Of a DNA stretch of 64,000 bases, positions 1 to 11,165 are shown in pieces. The position numbers and the translations under genes are program-made. Positions within the stretch are counted from its first letter, which is position 1; each line of letters begins with the position of its first letter. The notes beneath the pieces are model-generated. The model made no database searches. It was not told the origin of the DNA and saw only the letters and a list, made by a program, of their open reading frames with translations. The DNA is from Sternotherus odoratus (lineage: Eukaryota; Chordata; Testudines; Kinosternidae): assembly GCA_032164245.1 (NCBI GenBank), contig JAVMKO010000005.1:46268193-46332192 (forward strand). The letters are read 5' to 3'.

Positions 1-597
1 GGGTGGGAAAACTGCCTGTGGGCCACATCCGGCCCACAGACCCGTCCTGCCCAGCCCCTGAGTTCCTGACTGGAGAGGCTGCTCCCAGCCCCTCCCCCTC
101 GCTCCCCCGCAGCCTCAATGTGCTGTGCACATAGCACTCTGGGGGGGGCGGGGCTGCACGCTTCTGCGGATCAGCGTGGCAGCGTGTTTGGCTCCGGCCA
201 GACATGCAGCTCTGAGCGGCATGGTAAGGGGGCTAGGGCCAGGGGGTTGGATGAGGGGGGAGGGGGGACAGGGAACGGGGGGGGGGGGGAAGGTTGGATA
301 GATATGGGAGTGTTGGGGCGGGGCAGTCAGGGGACAGGGAGCATGGGGAGTTGGATGGGGGTGGGTTCCCAGGGAGGTGGTATGGGGCAGGGGTCCTGGG
401 AGGAAGCGGTCAGGGGACAAGGAGTAGGGAGGGTTGGATGGGTTGTGGGTCTGAGGGAGGTAGGGGGCAAGAAGTGGGAGGTGGCAGATAGGGGGTGGGG
501 CCCAGGCTGTTTGGGGAGGGACAGCCTTCCATACCCAGCCCTCCATACAATTTTGGAACCCCGATGTGGCCCTCGAGCCAAAAAGTTTGCCCACCCC
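1..597 (+). mobile_element. Non-autonomous hAT-like element, cut by window start
   Basis: The right end reads AGTTTGCCCACCCC and the window start reads like the matching inverted end (gggtgggaaaactg), so only the first few bases are missing. The interior is G-rich, ending in a block whose text recurs at 14580-14700 and inverted at 19246-19340. The three copies define one repeat family. No transposase is encoded. The hAT assignment rests on the CAGNGGTGGGCAAACT-type ends; no target duplication can be checked here. Confidence 0.65.
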
Positions 598-679
598 TAA
601 GTTAATTGATTGTCCTAATTAGGACAATGTTGTCTACTGGCTAGAACAGAGGCTGTGAACTGGATCTCTTGATTCTGTT

Positions 680-815
680 CCCTGCTGTGTCTTTGATTGT
701 GGTGCTGTGCTCAAGTGACTTAATCTCTGAGATTCTGTTTTCCCATCTATACAATTGTCTTAGTACTTGCCAGACTTAACAAGGGTGTTGAGACTTAATA
801 AAGTTTTGAGACAGG
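680..815 (+). repeat. MIR-like core SINE fragment
   Basis: The order of short blocks matches the MIR core: caagtgacttaatctctgag, then ttttcccatctataca, then a 'gggtgttgagacttaataaa' end. It is old and diverged, with no tail visible. It lies in an EIF3F intron. Confidence 0.6.
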
Positions 816-900
816 CTTGACCTCCACAGATGAGTAGTTAGTACGAATGTCACTTCTGTAATTTCCTTTTGATTATCTGAATGTTATTGAAAACTATATA

Positions 901-1037
901 CCGTGTTTCCCCGAAAATAAGACCGTGTCTTATATTAATTTTTGCTCCCAAAATTACATTACATTATATTACAGCGAGAGGCAAAACTGGAAGTACGTCT
1001 TATTTTCGGGGGATGTCTTACTTTCGGGGAAACAGGG
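901..1037. mobile_element. Short MITE with TA target site (Tc1/mariner-like)
   Basis: The left end CCGTGTTTCCCCGAAAATAAG is matched by an inverted right end with a few mismatches, and TA flanks both sides (899-900 and 1038-1039). The element is only 137 bp and codes for nothing. Superfamily assignment is from the TA duplication alone. Confidence 0.6.
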
Positions 1038-1328
1038 TATATAAACTAGGGGATAAGTAATGAGTTTTGAGTGACAAAGAGAACCTTGGGCATCTCTAGA
1101 ATTTATCTGGACCAAGAACTGTTTAACTACTATTACAGCTCCCCATAAGTGTGAATGTGGTTCTTGGTGAGAATGAGTAACCTGCTCAGTCTCTTCTGCT
1201 TCAGTGTAGGGGAGGCAAACCACATAAAGGGTTACTGTCCCCTTCTTTGAATAGGCTTGTCTGCAGAGCAGAGAAATATCCTCTAGTCCATCCCCTTTGT
1301 ACTGAGGCAGGACCACATAAACTTAGAT

Positions 1329-1671
1329 GAGTATGGGTCTGGAACCCAAAGTGGGTTGTGACCCCAGAGATGGTGTTTAGACTTGCTCAGACCCCGGGCC
1401 AAAGCCCAAGCCCTGGGGCAGAAGCTGAAGCCAGAGCCACCACACACCCTCTGGGCCAAAGCCCAAAGTTAAAGGCCATGGGCTGAAGCCCTTGGGCTTT
1501 TAGGCTCTCTTCCCCCAGCCCAGGACAGTGGGACTTAGACTTTGCCCATCCCCCTTCATCATCCCCCAGTCAAGGTGATGAGGCTTAAGCTTCAGTCCCA
1601 GTTCCTAGGGTTGTGGGTTTTTTGTTATTGTCAGAAGGGGGTCATGGTACAATGAAGTTTGAGAATCCTTG
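1329..1671. mobile_element. Degenerate hAT-like MITE
   Basis: Near its left end it reads cccaaagtgggttgtgaccc, and it closes with caatgaagtttgagaatcctt, the usual pattern of hAT elements ending in GGTTCTCAAAC. Flanks acttagat (1321-1328) and acctagat (1672-1679) agree at 7 of 8 bases and are read as a decayed 8-bp target duplication. Confidence 0.55.
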
Positions 1672-1689
1672 ACCTAGATCATCCAATTA

Positions 1690-2355
1690 TGAGGATTCCA
1701 CAGCCTCCCTTGGAAGCCTATTTCAATATTTAACTATCCCAATTAAATACACCCCAGAATATGAGCCTTTTTCACAAATATATCACATTGGTGGCTCATA
1801 CTCAGTTTGTGCTTCACTATCCTTTTCTGCAGTGCAGTGTAGCTAGTTGTTTCCCACTTTGCATTTGTGTTTTGATTTTTTTTCCCCCTTCCTAAGTGAA
1901 GTACTTTGCACTTGTCTTTACAGATTTTTATTTTATTCGTTATGGTCCAATTTATCAAGTTCCTCTTGAATTCTAATTCTGTCTTCCAAAGTGCTTGCAA
2001 TCTCTCCGTTTGATGTCATTTGCAAATTTTATATGTATATTCTCCAATTCATTATCCAAGTTATGAATGAAAATATATTGTACTAAGCCAGGACTGACCC
2101 CTGTAGAATCCCACTAGACATGCACTTCCAGTTTGACAGTGAATCACTATTGATTACTCTTTGAATATAGTTTTCAACCAGTTGTGCACTCATTTGATTA
2201 GTCATTTCATCTAAACCACATTCATTATGGGAATGTTATGTCATCTGTCTATTGCTGCCCCCTAATCCAGTAGGCCAGTAACCCTGTCAAAGAAGGAAGT
2301 GAAATTGGTTTGGCATTACTTGTTGTTGACACATCCGTATTGGCTATTACTAATG
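1690..2355 (-). mobile_element. CR1/L3-like LINE fragment, antisense
   Basis: Reading the minus strand gives decayed reverse-transcriptase C-terminal text (KDKCKVLHLGR near 1900-1930), the usual CR1 pattern of a DKCKVMHIG-type motif. It has no long open frame. The piece runs to within about 30 bp of the EIF3F exon at 2385, so it supplies most of that intron's 3' end. Confidence 0.6.
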
Positions 2356-2384
2356 CTATGTTATGTGAATCTTGTCTTTTCTAG

Positions 2385-2476
2385 TGCTCCAATGGGGATC
2401 CCTGGTAAGACCATGGGGGTGATGTTCACACCTCTGACAGTGAAGTATGTTTACTATGACACTGAGCGGATAGGAG
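2385..2476 (+). CDS. EIF3F: EIF3F exon (end of MPN domain)
   Basis: This internal exon encodes 30 whole codons ([12 protein letters not shown]... to ...DTERIG) with a split codon at each end. It closely matches the MPN-domain end of eukaryotic translation initiation factor 3 subunit F, a non-catalytic MPN subunit of the eIF3 complex that acts in cytoplasmic translation initiation. The acceptor is cttttctag and the donor gtaagc. The codon phase joins exactly to the exon at 4998. The N-terminal part of the protein (roughly residues 1-217 of a protein of about 357 in mammals) lies upstream of the window. A candidate branch site, TACTAAT, sits about 35 nt upstream of the acceptor. Confidence 0.95.
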
Positions 2477-3176
2477 GTAAGCTGGCTTATTCTTCTTGTT
2501 GGTCCTAACCAGATATTTGGGTGCTTGATTTGTGTGTCTGGGGATCACAGGGATCTACATCCCTAGCTTGCGTACCTGAGTGATGCTTACAGAAGTCTTT
2601 GCCTTAGTGCTCAGTGCCTCATCCTCTTTGCTTCCCTGCCCCCTTTATTAGGGGATTTCTTGTTGCTGTTCAGTGCTGATGAAATGGTGCTGTCTGACAG
2701 GGTGCTGGGAATTGGTGAAAGTTGAAGTAGCCCAGCATTTTGGGGGCAGAATGGCACAGATGTAGGAATTGTGGAGTGAATGCAGAGCAGTGAGCTGTGG
2801 GGTAAGATTGTGAATGGATTAAAATGTGGGAGCTGGGAGGGTGGAGAAATGAAACAACCAAGTACCAAAAGATCAGGCCATAAAACCACCAGAAAGAAGC
2901 AAAGAGATTATAGACAAAAGGAGAGAGACAAAGGCAAAGATGTCTGCTCCTAACATTAAAGACTTTGGGAGCTCTCATCCACAGGTCAGCAGTGGTCTTT
3001 CCTTTCAGAAGGCCATCAACCTTGATAATATACATGCCTAGTACTTGGCATGTTTCATATGACTTCTTTTTCAATCAGAATTGACATGAGATGACAGGGA
3101 ACTCCTGAGATTGTATATCGGGGTTTAGAGAATTATTTTATACATTTCATCCGTTTGACAGCACTATGTGTAGTCC
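2477..3176. other. EIF3F intron, nothing recognised
   Basis: This is ordinary mid-GC intron sequence. The short open frames on the minus strand (2611-3074) have no recognisable composition or domain. Confidence 0.5.
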
Positions 3177-3412
3177 AGAGGTCCCCAAACTCTGGGATCC
3201 AGAGGAATTTTTGTGGTGGGAGGGGATTCGACTGGGGACTCGGCCAGTTCCCACGGTCAGTGGGGACTGAGCGCCACTCGGCTCCGTTGCCATACCCTGG
3301 CTGCCATACCCTGGGACCCTGGCTGCCATACCCTGGGACCCTGGCTGCCATACCCGGGACCCTGGCTGCATTGCCGCAGCCCAGCAGTTGGGGGCAGGGG
3401 CATGCAACGTAA
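3177..3412. mobile_element. hAT-like fragment with 22-bp tandem repeat
   Basis: It opens with CAGAGGTCCCCAAACTCTGG, a hAT-style end. Inside, at about 3290-3370, a 22-bp unit (gctgccataccctgggaccctg) repeats about four times. A matching right end with an 8-bp duplication could not be found, so the right boundary is a guess. Confidence 0.45.
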
Positions 3413-3429
3413 AACCACTGGGTCAGTTT

Positions 3430-3974
3430 CCAATTTGTGAGAGTGTCTCAGACTCGAGCAAGCTGGGAGAGAGAAACATACAGAACTGGAAAACGTGATT
3501 GTAAAACCACAAAAAGGGGAATTGCTATTAGCTAATTGATTTCAGATTAATAGTGTTCCTTTAACTGCCCCTACTAAAGTGAGACTCCATATATCATGAG
3601 GCCAACTTACATTTCTGATTACTGGATGTGGAAATGAGTCAGGGATGTGCTGAAGGCCTCATTAGGATTTCTTGGAGTGTATGAGTTGCACAGTGAGGAT
3701 GTAACTGTACTAGGGGCTATATTTTCATTGATTGGACCTGGGAAAAGAAGGTTGAGCAAACTGGCTGGAATCCCTCATTCTTTTTCAGACCAAATAGTAA
3801 TCTCATGCTTCTCGGGATGGAGGCCAAGACCTTCGAGCTTGGGTGCCTACAGTTTTATGTTTGGGCATTGAAGTGCTCTGATTCTTAGCTGTTCTGAGCA
3901 CCTGCATTCTTCATTAAGGCCAATGGAACACATGTGCCTGTGTCCTCTGTTGATCCTCCATGTAGCTAATATAT
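3430..3974. other. EIF3F intron, nothing recognised
   Basis: No repeat, exon or structural signal was identified in this stretch. Confidence 0.4.
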
Positions 3975-3976
3975 TA

Positions 3977-4835
3977 CTACTGGGGGAATGCTGCGCCAAA
4001 AAAACAATAAAATTCTGTGCACGATATTTTAAAATTCTGCAAATTTTATTTGTCAAAAAGAACACTACATAATTACACCAGTTTTAATTATTTTGGGGAT
4101 GAATTTAAAAATACCTGTCAGCAAGTATGTCAGTGACAATACAGACACACACATTCCCTCAGGAGCAGAGAGTTAAAAAAACTCTATGACAATCCAGTTC
4201 CTCTTTCACTGCCCCCTTCTCCCTACAGCCCAGCTGGGCAAATGGACACCCACACCCTTTCCCTCCCAGAACCCAGCCATGTGCCCCCCACAAACCAATA
4301 CACCCGAATCTCCTACTCCCAGAGACCAGCTGCGTCCCTTCCCCCAGGCCCAGACACCAACTCCTCTGAGCCCAGGGATCTAGGGAGGGGGAGAGCTTGA
4401 TGTTTAGTGCCAGGTTTGTGTGGAGTGTCCTGTGCACTGCCATCTCCTTTCCCTTAGAGCAGACCTGCACAACATGCAGGCTCACTGTGCGGCCCGTGGG
4501 GGGTGATTAGGGGTGGGGCAAGCCAAGTGGTGGGGTTGTGGGGGGAGCAGATGGGGGCGGGTTGAGGGCGGGGCTTTTCGGCCCACAGCTGGTTTTTTGC
4601 AGCAATATGGCCCTCGCTGCTTCGGAGTTGTGCGGGCCTGCCTTAGAGCATCCTGGGAACTGCAGTTTACTGGATCCCTGTAGCTCCCTCCACATCCCCT
4701 GGCAGTATCTTTTATGTGCAAGTGGCAGCCAGAAGCACTGCTGTCCATCTCTGGGTGGGGAGGGGGAAAATTCTGCACAAAAAGCACTAATTTCTGCAAA
4801 AATCTGCATTGCACAGTGGCCCAGAATTGATATAT
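3977..4835. mobile_element. Inverted-repeat DNA element, TA target, older copy
   Basis: The left end (CTACTGGGGGAATGCTG) and the following A/T-rich text match the better preserved copy at 47261-48429, including the phrase acctgtcagcaagtatgtc. The right end is decayed. It is interrupted by a small hAT element at 4460-4640. Tc1/mariner-like assignment is tentative and based on the TA flank. Confidence 0.55.
4460..4640 (-). mobile_element. 181-bp hAT-type MITE with perfect 8-bp TSD
   Basis: The ends are CAGACCTGCACAAC and GTTGTGCGGGCCTG, near-perfect inverted repeats. The flanks ccttagag at 4452-4459 and 4641-4648 are an exact 8-bp target duplication, diagnostic of hAT-type integration. A second member of the family, inverted, is at 17407-17624. 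It is inserted in the older element 3977-4835. Confidence 0.85.
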
Positions 4836-4997
4836 ATCCCTGTGGCAATGCCAGCATTACATTGGTAGTGAAGACAGCACTGGAAAAGCATTTCCTGTTT
4901 TGCTGCGACAGGTGTCATCCTAGAAATCTCTGGGGAGTGGTTGGTGGTTGAAGCTGACCTTGTGACGGCCAGTTTCTCAGCGTCTCTCTCCTCGCAG

Positions 4998-5134
4998 TTG
5001 ATCTCATCATGAAAACCTGTTTGAGTCCCAATCGAGTGATTGGCTTGTCCAGTGACCTGCAGCAGGTGGGGGCAGCGTCAGCCCGGATCCTGGATACTCT
5101 GAACACAGTGTTGCAGTATGCAGAGGATGTGCTG
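4998..5134 (+). CDS. EIF3F: EIF3F exon (C-terminal helical region)
   Basis: With one base from the previous exon this encodes 46 codons ([12 protein letters not shown]... to ...LQYAEDVL), a near-identical match to the vertebrate EIF3F segment that follows the MPN domain and packs against other eIF3 MPN/PCI subunits. The acceptor is ctcctcgcag and the donor gtaagg. It ends in phase 0 and continues in frame at 7218. The substitutions seen relative to the mammalian sequence are conservative and there is no stop or frameshift. Confidence 0.96.
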
Positions 5135-5577
5135 GTAAGGCTAATGTCTGTGTGATGCTGTGGCCAAAAAAGCTAATGTGATTCTGGGATGCATAAACGG
5201 GGGAATCTTGAGTAGGTGTAGAGCAGGGATCTCCAAACTTTTCAGCCCGAGGGCCGCATTAACTATCAAATAGCAGTTCGGGGGCCGACAACACACTCGA
5301 GGTCCAAATAAAAAAGAATCAAAACATGGATGTTGTTTTTAATTATTTATTTAATATTAATAGGGTCCCAGAGGGTCTCGGGGGGCGAAGAACAGGGGGG
5401 AGTTTGTGCGAGTCCCAGGGGGAGCGGGGGGGTGGATAGGGGTCAGAGCAGACGGGGTTGGATGGGGGTGGGGTCCCAGGGGGTGATTAGGGGGAGGGGG
5501 TGTCAGGGGCAAAGGAGCAGCGGGGTTTAGATGGGGGGGTGAGGTCTTGGGGGGGTTAGGGGGTATCTGGAGAGAAG

Positions 5578-6205
5578 CCCCCAAGGACCCCCGCCCAACG
5601 GCCCCAGGACCCTCCCTAGGACCCCTGCCCAGCCCCCCTCCCACAAGAAGGCCCCAGGACCCCCGCCCAGCCCCCCCAAGGACCCCCGCCCAACGGCCCC
5701 AGGACCCTCCCTAGGACCCCCGCCCAGCCCCCCTCCCACAAGAAAACCCCAGGACCCCCGCCCAGCCCCCCCAAGGACCCCCGCCCAACGGCCCCAGGAC
5801 CCTCCCTAGGACCCCCGCCCAGCCCCCCTCCCACAAGAAAACCCCCGGACCCCCGCCCAGCCCCCCCAAGGACCCCCGCCCAACGGCCCCAGGACCCTCC
5901 CTAGGACCCCTGCCCAGCCCCCCCGGACCCACTCCCCCAAGAACCCCCCAGGACCCCCGCCCAGCCCCCCCTGGGCCCCCTCCCACAAGAAACCCCCAGG
6001 ACCCCCGCCCAGCCCCCCTCCCACAAGAAACCCCCAGGACCCCCGCCCAGCCCCCCCAAGGACCCCCGCCCAACGGCCCCAGGACCCCCGCCCAGCCCCC
6101 CTGGACCTCCTCCCCCAAGAACCCCTCAGGACCCCCGCCCAGCCCCCCTCCCACAAGAACCCCCCAGGACCCCCGCCCAGCCCCAAGAACCCCCCAGGAC
6201 CCCTT
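5578..6205 (+). repeat. 95-bp C-rich minisatellite
   Basis: The unit is built from sub-blocks such as cgcccaacggccccaggac, accctccctaggacccc and cccctcccacaagaaa. Successive starts at about 5616, 5711 and 5806 give a 95-bp period. Later units are partial and reshuffled. Open frames of glycine-rich text on the minus strand are shadows of this repeat. Confidence 0.85.
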
Positions 6206-6249
6206 CCGAACCCCCCCCCCCCGACCCTCACCTCCCCAGTCTTAGCCCC

Positions 6250-6470
6250 GTCCCCCGGCCCGGTGCCTCGCGCCCATTGGCTCCCGGCGCTGCCCGTCCA
6301 CGTCAGGGCGCGTCCCGATTGGTTCACCGCGCCCTGCGTCCCGATTGGTTCACCGCGCCCGGCGGGAGGGCGCGGAAGCGAGACGCCGCGAGGGCGAGAG
6401 CGGGAGCCCGAGCGATGGGCGCGCGCAGGGCCAGGCGGAAGTGACGCCGCTACCGGAAGTGCGGTAGACA
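6250..6470. promoter_or_regulatory. CpG-rich promoter-like block inside hAT element
   Basis: Within 220 bp there are three inverted CCAAT boxes (cccattggc and two copies of cccgattggttcaccgcg). There are also two ETS-type sites (gcggaagtgacg and accggaagtgcgg), the first overlapping a CRE-like half site. CpG density is far above the neighbouring intron. This arrangement is typical of a TATA-less housekeeping promoter. Activity is an inference from motif content. Confidence 0.45.
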
Positions 6471-7217
6471 AAAAGATCTCCACGGGCCGGATGAGAGGGC
6501 CTCGCGGGCCGCATCCGGCCCGCGGGCCGTAGTTTGGAGACCCCTGGTGTAGAGGGTTATTTTACCTCTGTATTTGGCACTGATGTGACTGCTGTTGGAA
6601 TACTGTGTCCAGTTCAGGTGCCTACAGTTCAAGAAGGATGTTGATTAATTGGAGAATCTTTAGAGAAGAGCTGCGAGAATGATTAAAGGATTAGAAAACA
6701 TGCCTTGTAGTGATAACTTTCCCTTTGTTAAGCTAAATTAATTGAGCTGCTTAAGTCTAAGGGGTGATTTGATTAATCTGTAAATACCTACACTGGAACA
6801 AACATTTAATAATGGGCTCTTCCGTTTAGCCGAGAGAGCTGTAACACAATCCAATAGCTGGAAGTTGAAGCCAAACAAATTCAGACCAGAAATAAGGAAT
6901 ACATTTTTAACAGTGAGTAACCATTGGAACAGTTTACCAAGGATCGTAATGGATTCTCCATCACTAACCATTTTTAAATCAAGATTGGATGTTTGTATAA
7001 AAGATCTGCTCTAGGCGTTATTAGGCGGAAGTTCTATGGTCTGTGTTACACAAGAGCTCAGACCAGATCATAAAGAATCTAGGAATCTATTCCAGTTCAT
7101 ACAGTAGAGGGTGAGCGCTTTCCCTGCATTTGTCTCTCTCAGCTCTTCCTGTTCTGTGCAGTAAGTTTGTCTGTATCTTGCTCATTGTAAACTGTTTGTT
7201 TTTATTTTTATGATTAG

Positions 7218-7331
7218 TCTGGTAAAGTGGCTGCTGACAACACTGTTGGGCGCTTCCTGATGGATCTTATTAACCAGGTGCCGAAGATTTCACCGGAGGA
7301 CTTTGAGACAATGCTGAATAGCAATATCAAC
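7218..7331 (+). CDS. EIF3F: EIF3F exon (38 codons)
   Basis: This phase 0/0 exon encodes [15 protein letters not shown]... to ...MLNSNIN, matching the vertebrate EIF3F C-terminal region. The acceptor is tatgattag and the donor gtgagt. It joins the exon at 4998-5134 and the last exon at 13535 without a phase change. The next intron is 6.2 kb and packed with CR1 and hAT insertions. Confidence 0.96.
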
Positions 7332-7589
7332 GTGAGTCCTGTTACTCAGTTCTTCTGGGTGGTTCATGAATATTGGAAATATTTCTCCTCGTGAGGAATC
7401 TATCTGAGATCCACTGGGGATCTACTGATTACCTGTTTCTGGGTTGTGGGAGACAAGAGGTGTCTGTCCTTTTTCCCGTCTGTCAGCCTGGCTTCACAAT
7501 TAACAAATGTTACTGAAATTAAAAAAGAAAAAAATTATGAAGGAAACTATTCAGAACTGCCAGTACCCCCAAAAAACTGAATAATAATA

Positions 7590-7806
7590 TATGGAGATAT
7601 ACCTAGCTCATAGAGCTGGAAGGACCTTGAAAGGTCATCGAGTCCAGTCCCCTGCCTGCACTAGCAGGACCAAGTACTGTCCCCAATAGATTTTTTTTAT
7701 TTATTTTTTTTGCCCCAGATCCCTAAGCCATTCAATCCCCTCAAGGATTGAACTCACAACCCTGGGTTTAGCAGGCCAAAGCTCAAACCACTGAGCTATC
7801 TGTCCC
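7590..7806 (-). mobile_element. tRNA-derived SINE, antisense
   Basis: The minus strand starts with a tRNA-like head. It has an A-box region (gatagctcagtggtttgag), then a B-box region (ggttgtgagttcaatcc), followed by a spacer and a tail (gacctttcaaggtccttcc) of the CR1/L2-related type. It is moderately diverged. Confidence 0.75.
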
Positions 7807-7847
7807 CTCTTCCTAACAGTAGGAAGCATTAACCAAGCTTTAATAAG

Positions 7848-8290
7848 AATGGCCATAATGGGTCAGACCAAAGGTCCATCTAGCCCAGTATCCTGTCTTC
7901 CAACAGTGGTCAATGCCAGGTATCCCAGGGGCAATGAACAGAACAGGTAATCAAGGTACCAGGTAATCAGGTAATCCCAGCTTCTGGCAAACAGGATAGG
8001 GGCACCATCCCTGCCCATCATGGCTAAAGCTATTGATGGATCTATGAACTTATTTAGTTTTTGAACCCTGTTATAGTCTTGGCCTTCACACATCCTCTGG
8101 CAAGGAGTTCCTTTGCTGAGGGACCGTCTCAAAGGCTTTCTGAAAATTGAAGTACACTATATCCACTGGATCCCCCTTGTCCACATGCTTGTTGACTCCC
8201 TCAAAGACTTCTAGTTTTAATCTTAAACCTTCACATTCAGTTAACACACTACAAATGATAGAACTATATAGAAATGAAAAGGACATCGAG
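7848..8290 (-). mobile_element. CR1 LINE fragment, antisense, internally deleted
   Basis: It begins with the CR1 3' end in reverse (gggtcagaccaaaggtccat). The match to the CR1 3' region continues to about 8110, then jumps to an upstream CR1 region (ccactggatcccccttgtcc). The jump marks an internal deletion or a join of two pieces. Confidence 0.75.
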
Positions 8291-8559
8291 AGGAGAGAAG
8301 GTATCTAAAAAGTGTTGTAATGTTACCCAACCGTGAACTTTGTAAGGAACCGAGTCACTGTTCATGGGATCATGTAAGTAATAGTTCTGTACCGAAACCT
8401 TGGCATAAGAAGTTTTCCACAGAGAAAATGATGATTTTTTCCCCCCGCATCCCGCCTCGCATTCAGGACACCAGATTGCAACATTCCTGAAAATTGTCTT
8501 CTAGGCATGGGATAGATTTGTCAGTGACCAAAACAAAACCCCACCCTTTCCACCCACTC

Positions 8560-11157
8560 TCTTCATAAGAATATGAGAATAGTCCTACTGGGTCAGACCA
8601 ATGGCCCATCTAGCCCAGTATCCTGTCATCTGGTACTACCACTGTCAGAGGTTCAGAGGGAATGAACAGAATAAGGCAATTATTGAGTCATCCATCCCCT
8701 GTTGTCCAGTCCCAGCTTCTGGCAGTTGGATTTAGGGACACTCAGAGCATGGGGTTGCATTGCTGACCATCTTGGCCAATAGCCGTTGGTGGACCTATCC
8801 TCCATGAGCATAGCTGATTCTTTTTTGAACTCGGTAATAACTTTGGGCCTTCAACGTCTGGTAATGAGTTCCTCCGGCTGGCTGACTGCAGTGTGTGAAG
8901 TACTTCCTTATGTTTGTTTTTAAATCTGCCTATTCATTTTCATTGCTCTTGTGTGAAAGGGTAAATAACATTTGCTTATTCACTTTTTCCATACCAGTCA
9001 CAGTTTTATAGCCCTGTATCATCTCTCCCCTTCCCCCTCTTAGTGATCTCTCTTAATCTTTCCTCATATGGAAGCTGTTCCATATCCCAATCATTTGTTA
9101 CCCTTCTCTGTACATTGTTCAGTTCTAATGTATCTTTCTTGAGATGGGGTGGCTTTCAAGGTATGGGCATGCCATAGATTTATATAGTGGTATTATATTT
9201 TCTGTCTAGTTATCTCTCCCTTTCCTAATGATTCCGAACATTCTGTTCATTTTTTTGACGGCTGCTGCACATTGAGTGGATGTTTTCAGAGAACTATACA
9301 TGATGATTCCAAGATTTTTCTTGAGTGATAACCGCTAATTTAGACCCTATTATTTGGTATGTATGGTTGGGATTGTTTTCCAATGTGCATTACTTTGCAC
9401 TTATCATTGTTGAATTTCATCTGCCATTTTGTTGCCCAGTCACCAAGTTTTGTGAGATCCTTTTGTAACTCTTTACAGTCAGCTTTGGACTTAACTGTCT
9501 TGAGTAATTTTGTATTGTCAGCAAAGTTTTCCACCTCACTGTTCACCCCCTTTTCCAGACCATCGAATAGCACTTGTCCAGCTACAGAACCTTCAGGGAG
9601 CATGTTAGTCACCTATTTTCCTTGTGAAAACTGACCATTTATTCCTACCCTTTGTTTCCTATCTTAATGAGTTACTGATCCAAGAGAACTTTCTCTCTTA
9701 TCCCATAACTCCTTACTTTAACAGCTTTTGGTGAAGAATTGTGTCAGTCTTTCTGATAGCACAAGTACACTATATCAACTGGATCACCCATGTCCACATG
9801 TTTGTTGACATCTCAGTGAATTCTAATAGATTGGTGAGGAATGGTTTCCTTTTACAAAAGCAGTGTTGACTCTTTCCCCCAACATATTGTGTTCATGTGT
9901 GCCTCTTGTAATTCTGTTCTTTACTATAATTTCAACCGATTTGCCTGGTATTAAAGATAGGCTTACCAGCCTGGAACTGTCAGGATCACCTATGGAGCCT
10001 TTTCTAAAAATCAGCGTTACATTGGTTGTCCTCCACTCATCTGGTACAGAGGCTAATTGAAGCAATAGGTTACATACCACAGTTAGTAATTCTGTAATTT
10101 CATGTTTAAGTTCCTTCAGAACTCATCTGGTCCTGGTGACATATCACTGTTTAATGTATTACTTTATTCCAAAACCACCTTTACTGACGCATCCATCTGG
10201 GACAGTTCATCAAATTTGTCCCCTAAAAAGAATGGCTCATGTGGGAATCTCTCTTACATCTTCTGCAGTGAAGATTGATGCAAAGAATTAATTTAGCTTC
10301 TCTGCTTCTTTGTGTTCCTTGACTGATCGTTTAGCCCCTCAGTTGTCCAGTAGCCTGATTGATTGTTTGGCAAGCTTCCTGTTTCTGATGTACTTCCATT
10401 TTTTTTCCTGCTTGCCTTTTGCTAGTTGCTTTTCAAATTCTTTTTTGGTCTGCCATATTATCCTTTAACTCTTGACTTGCCAGAGTTTATTCCCCTTCCT
10501 ACTTTGCTTAGTAATATTTGACTTTCATTTTTAAACGATGTCTTTTTGTCTAACTGCCTCTTTTGCTCTCTTGTTAAGCCATTGTGGCATTTTTGGGTCC
10601 TCTTACTGTGTTTATTTGGGGGTTTACATTTAGTTTGAGCATCTATTTATATTCAATAGTTTCTATGCAACTTGCAGACATTCCAGTCTTGTGACTGTTC
10701 CTTTTGATTTCTGTTTAACTAGCTTTCTCATTTTTGTTTAGTTCCTCTTTTTGAAGTTAAATGCTACAGCAGTGGGTTTCTTTGGCATTTTTCCCCTTAT
10801 GGGAATGTTAAATTTAATTACATTATGGTCACTATTGCCGAAAGGTTCAGTTGTGTTCACCTCCTGGACCCAGACCCTGTTCTCCACTTAGGACTAAATC
10901 AAGAATTGCCTCTCCCCTTGTGGGTTCCAGGACTAGTTGCTCCAAGAAGCAGTCACTAATGGTGTCTAGAAATTTCTCTTTGCATCCCATCCTGAGAGGA
11001 TCTATCCAGTCAATATGGGAAGAGTCGAAATCCCCATTATTTTTGTCTTCATAGTGTGTCTAATCTCCCTGAGCATTTCAGTCACCTACATCGTTCTAGT
11101 TGGAACGTATATTCCTGCTGCTGTACTCTTTATTATTCAAGCATGGAATTTCTATTC
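8560..11157 (-). mobile_element. CR1 LINE, long antisense copy
   Basis: The reverse strand reads from CR1 3' end text at about 8590 up through reverse transcriptase. The C-terminal RT block lies at 9340-9612 (FADNTKL, KWQMKFN, DKCKVMHIG) and an upstream RT block at 9823-10080 (PDEWRTTNVTLI). CR1-like text continues towards the endonuclease side up to 11157. Many frameshifts are present, so it is not coding. FADN replaces the usual FADD catalytic motif. Confidence 0.8.
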
Positions 11158-11165
11158 ATCTAGAG

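Larger units (their letters stand above)
5224..6546 (+). mobile_element. Non-autonomous hAT element with minisatellite and CpG block
   Basis: The ends CAGGGATCTCCAAACT and AGTTTGGAGACCCCTG are inverted repeats. The flanks gtgtagag at 5216-5223 and 6547-6554 form an exact 8-bp duplication of CR1-derived sequence. The interior has three parts: a G-rich leader (5390-5560), a 95-bp minisatellite (about 5578-6205) and a CpG-rich block with CCAAT and ETS-type motifs (6240-6470). No transposase is present. It sits in an EIF3F intron. Confidence 0.9.
5150..7085 (+). mobile_element. CR1 LINE 3' part, split by a hAT insertion
   Basis: Text before 5224 (gattctgggatgcataaac) and after 6546 (ggttattttacctctgtatt) is contiguous CR1 sequence. 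The CR1 3' region then follows, including gatctgctctaggcg and the terminal region near 7020-7080. It is 5' truncated and contains no intact frame. It lies in the intron between EIF3F exons 4998 and 7218. Confidence 0.8.

Noticed and set aside
5527..6483. Glycine/tryptophan-rich frames on the minus strand
   Set aside because: Translation of the 95-bp minisatellite; frame length follows repeat number and no splice or start context is present.
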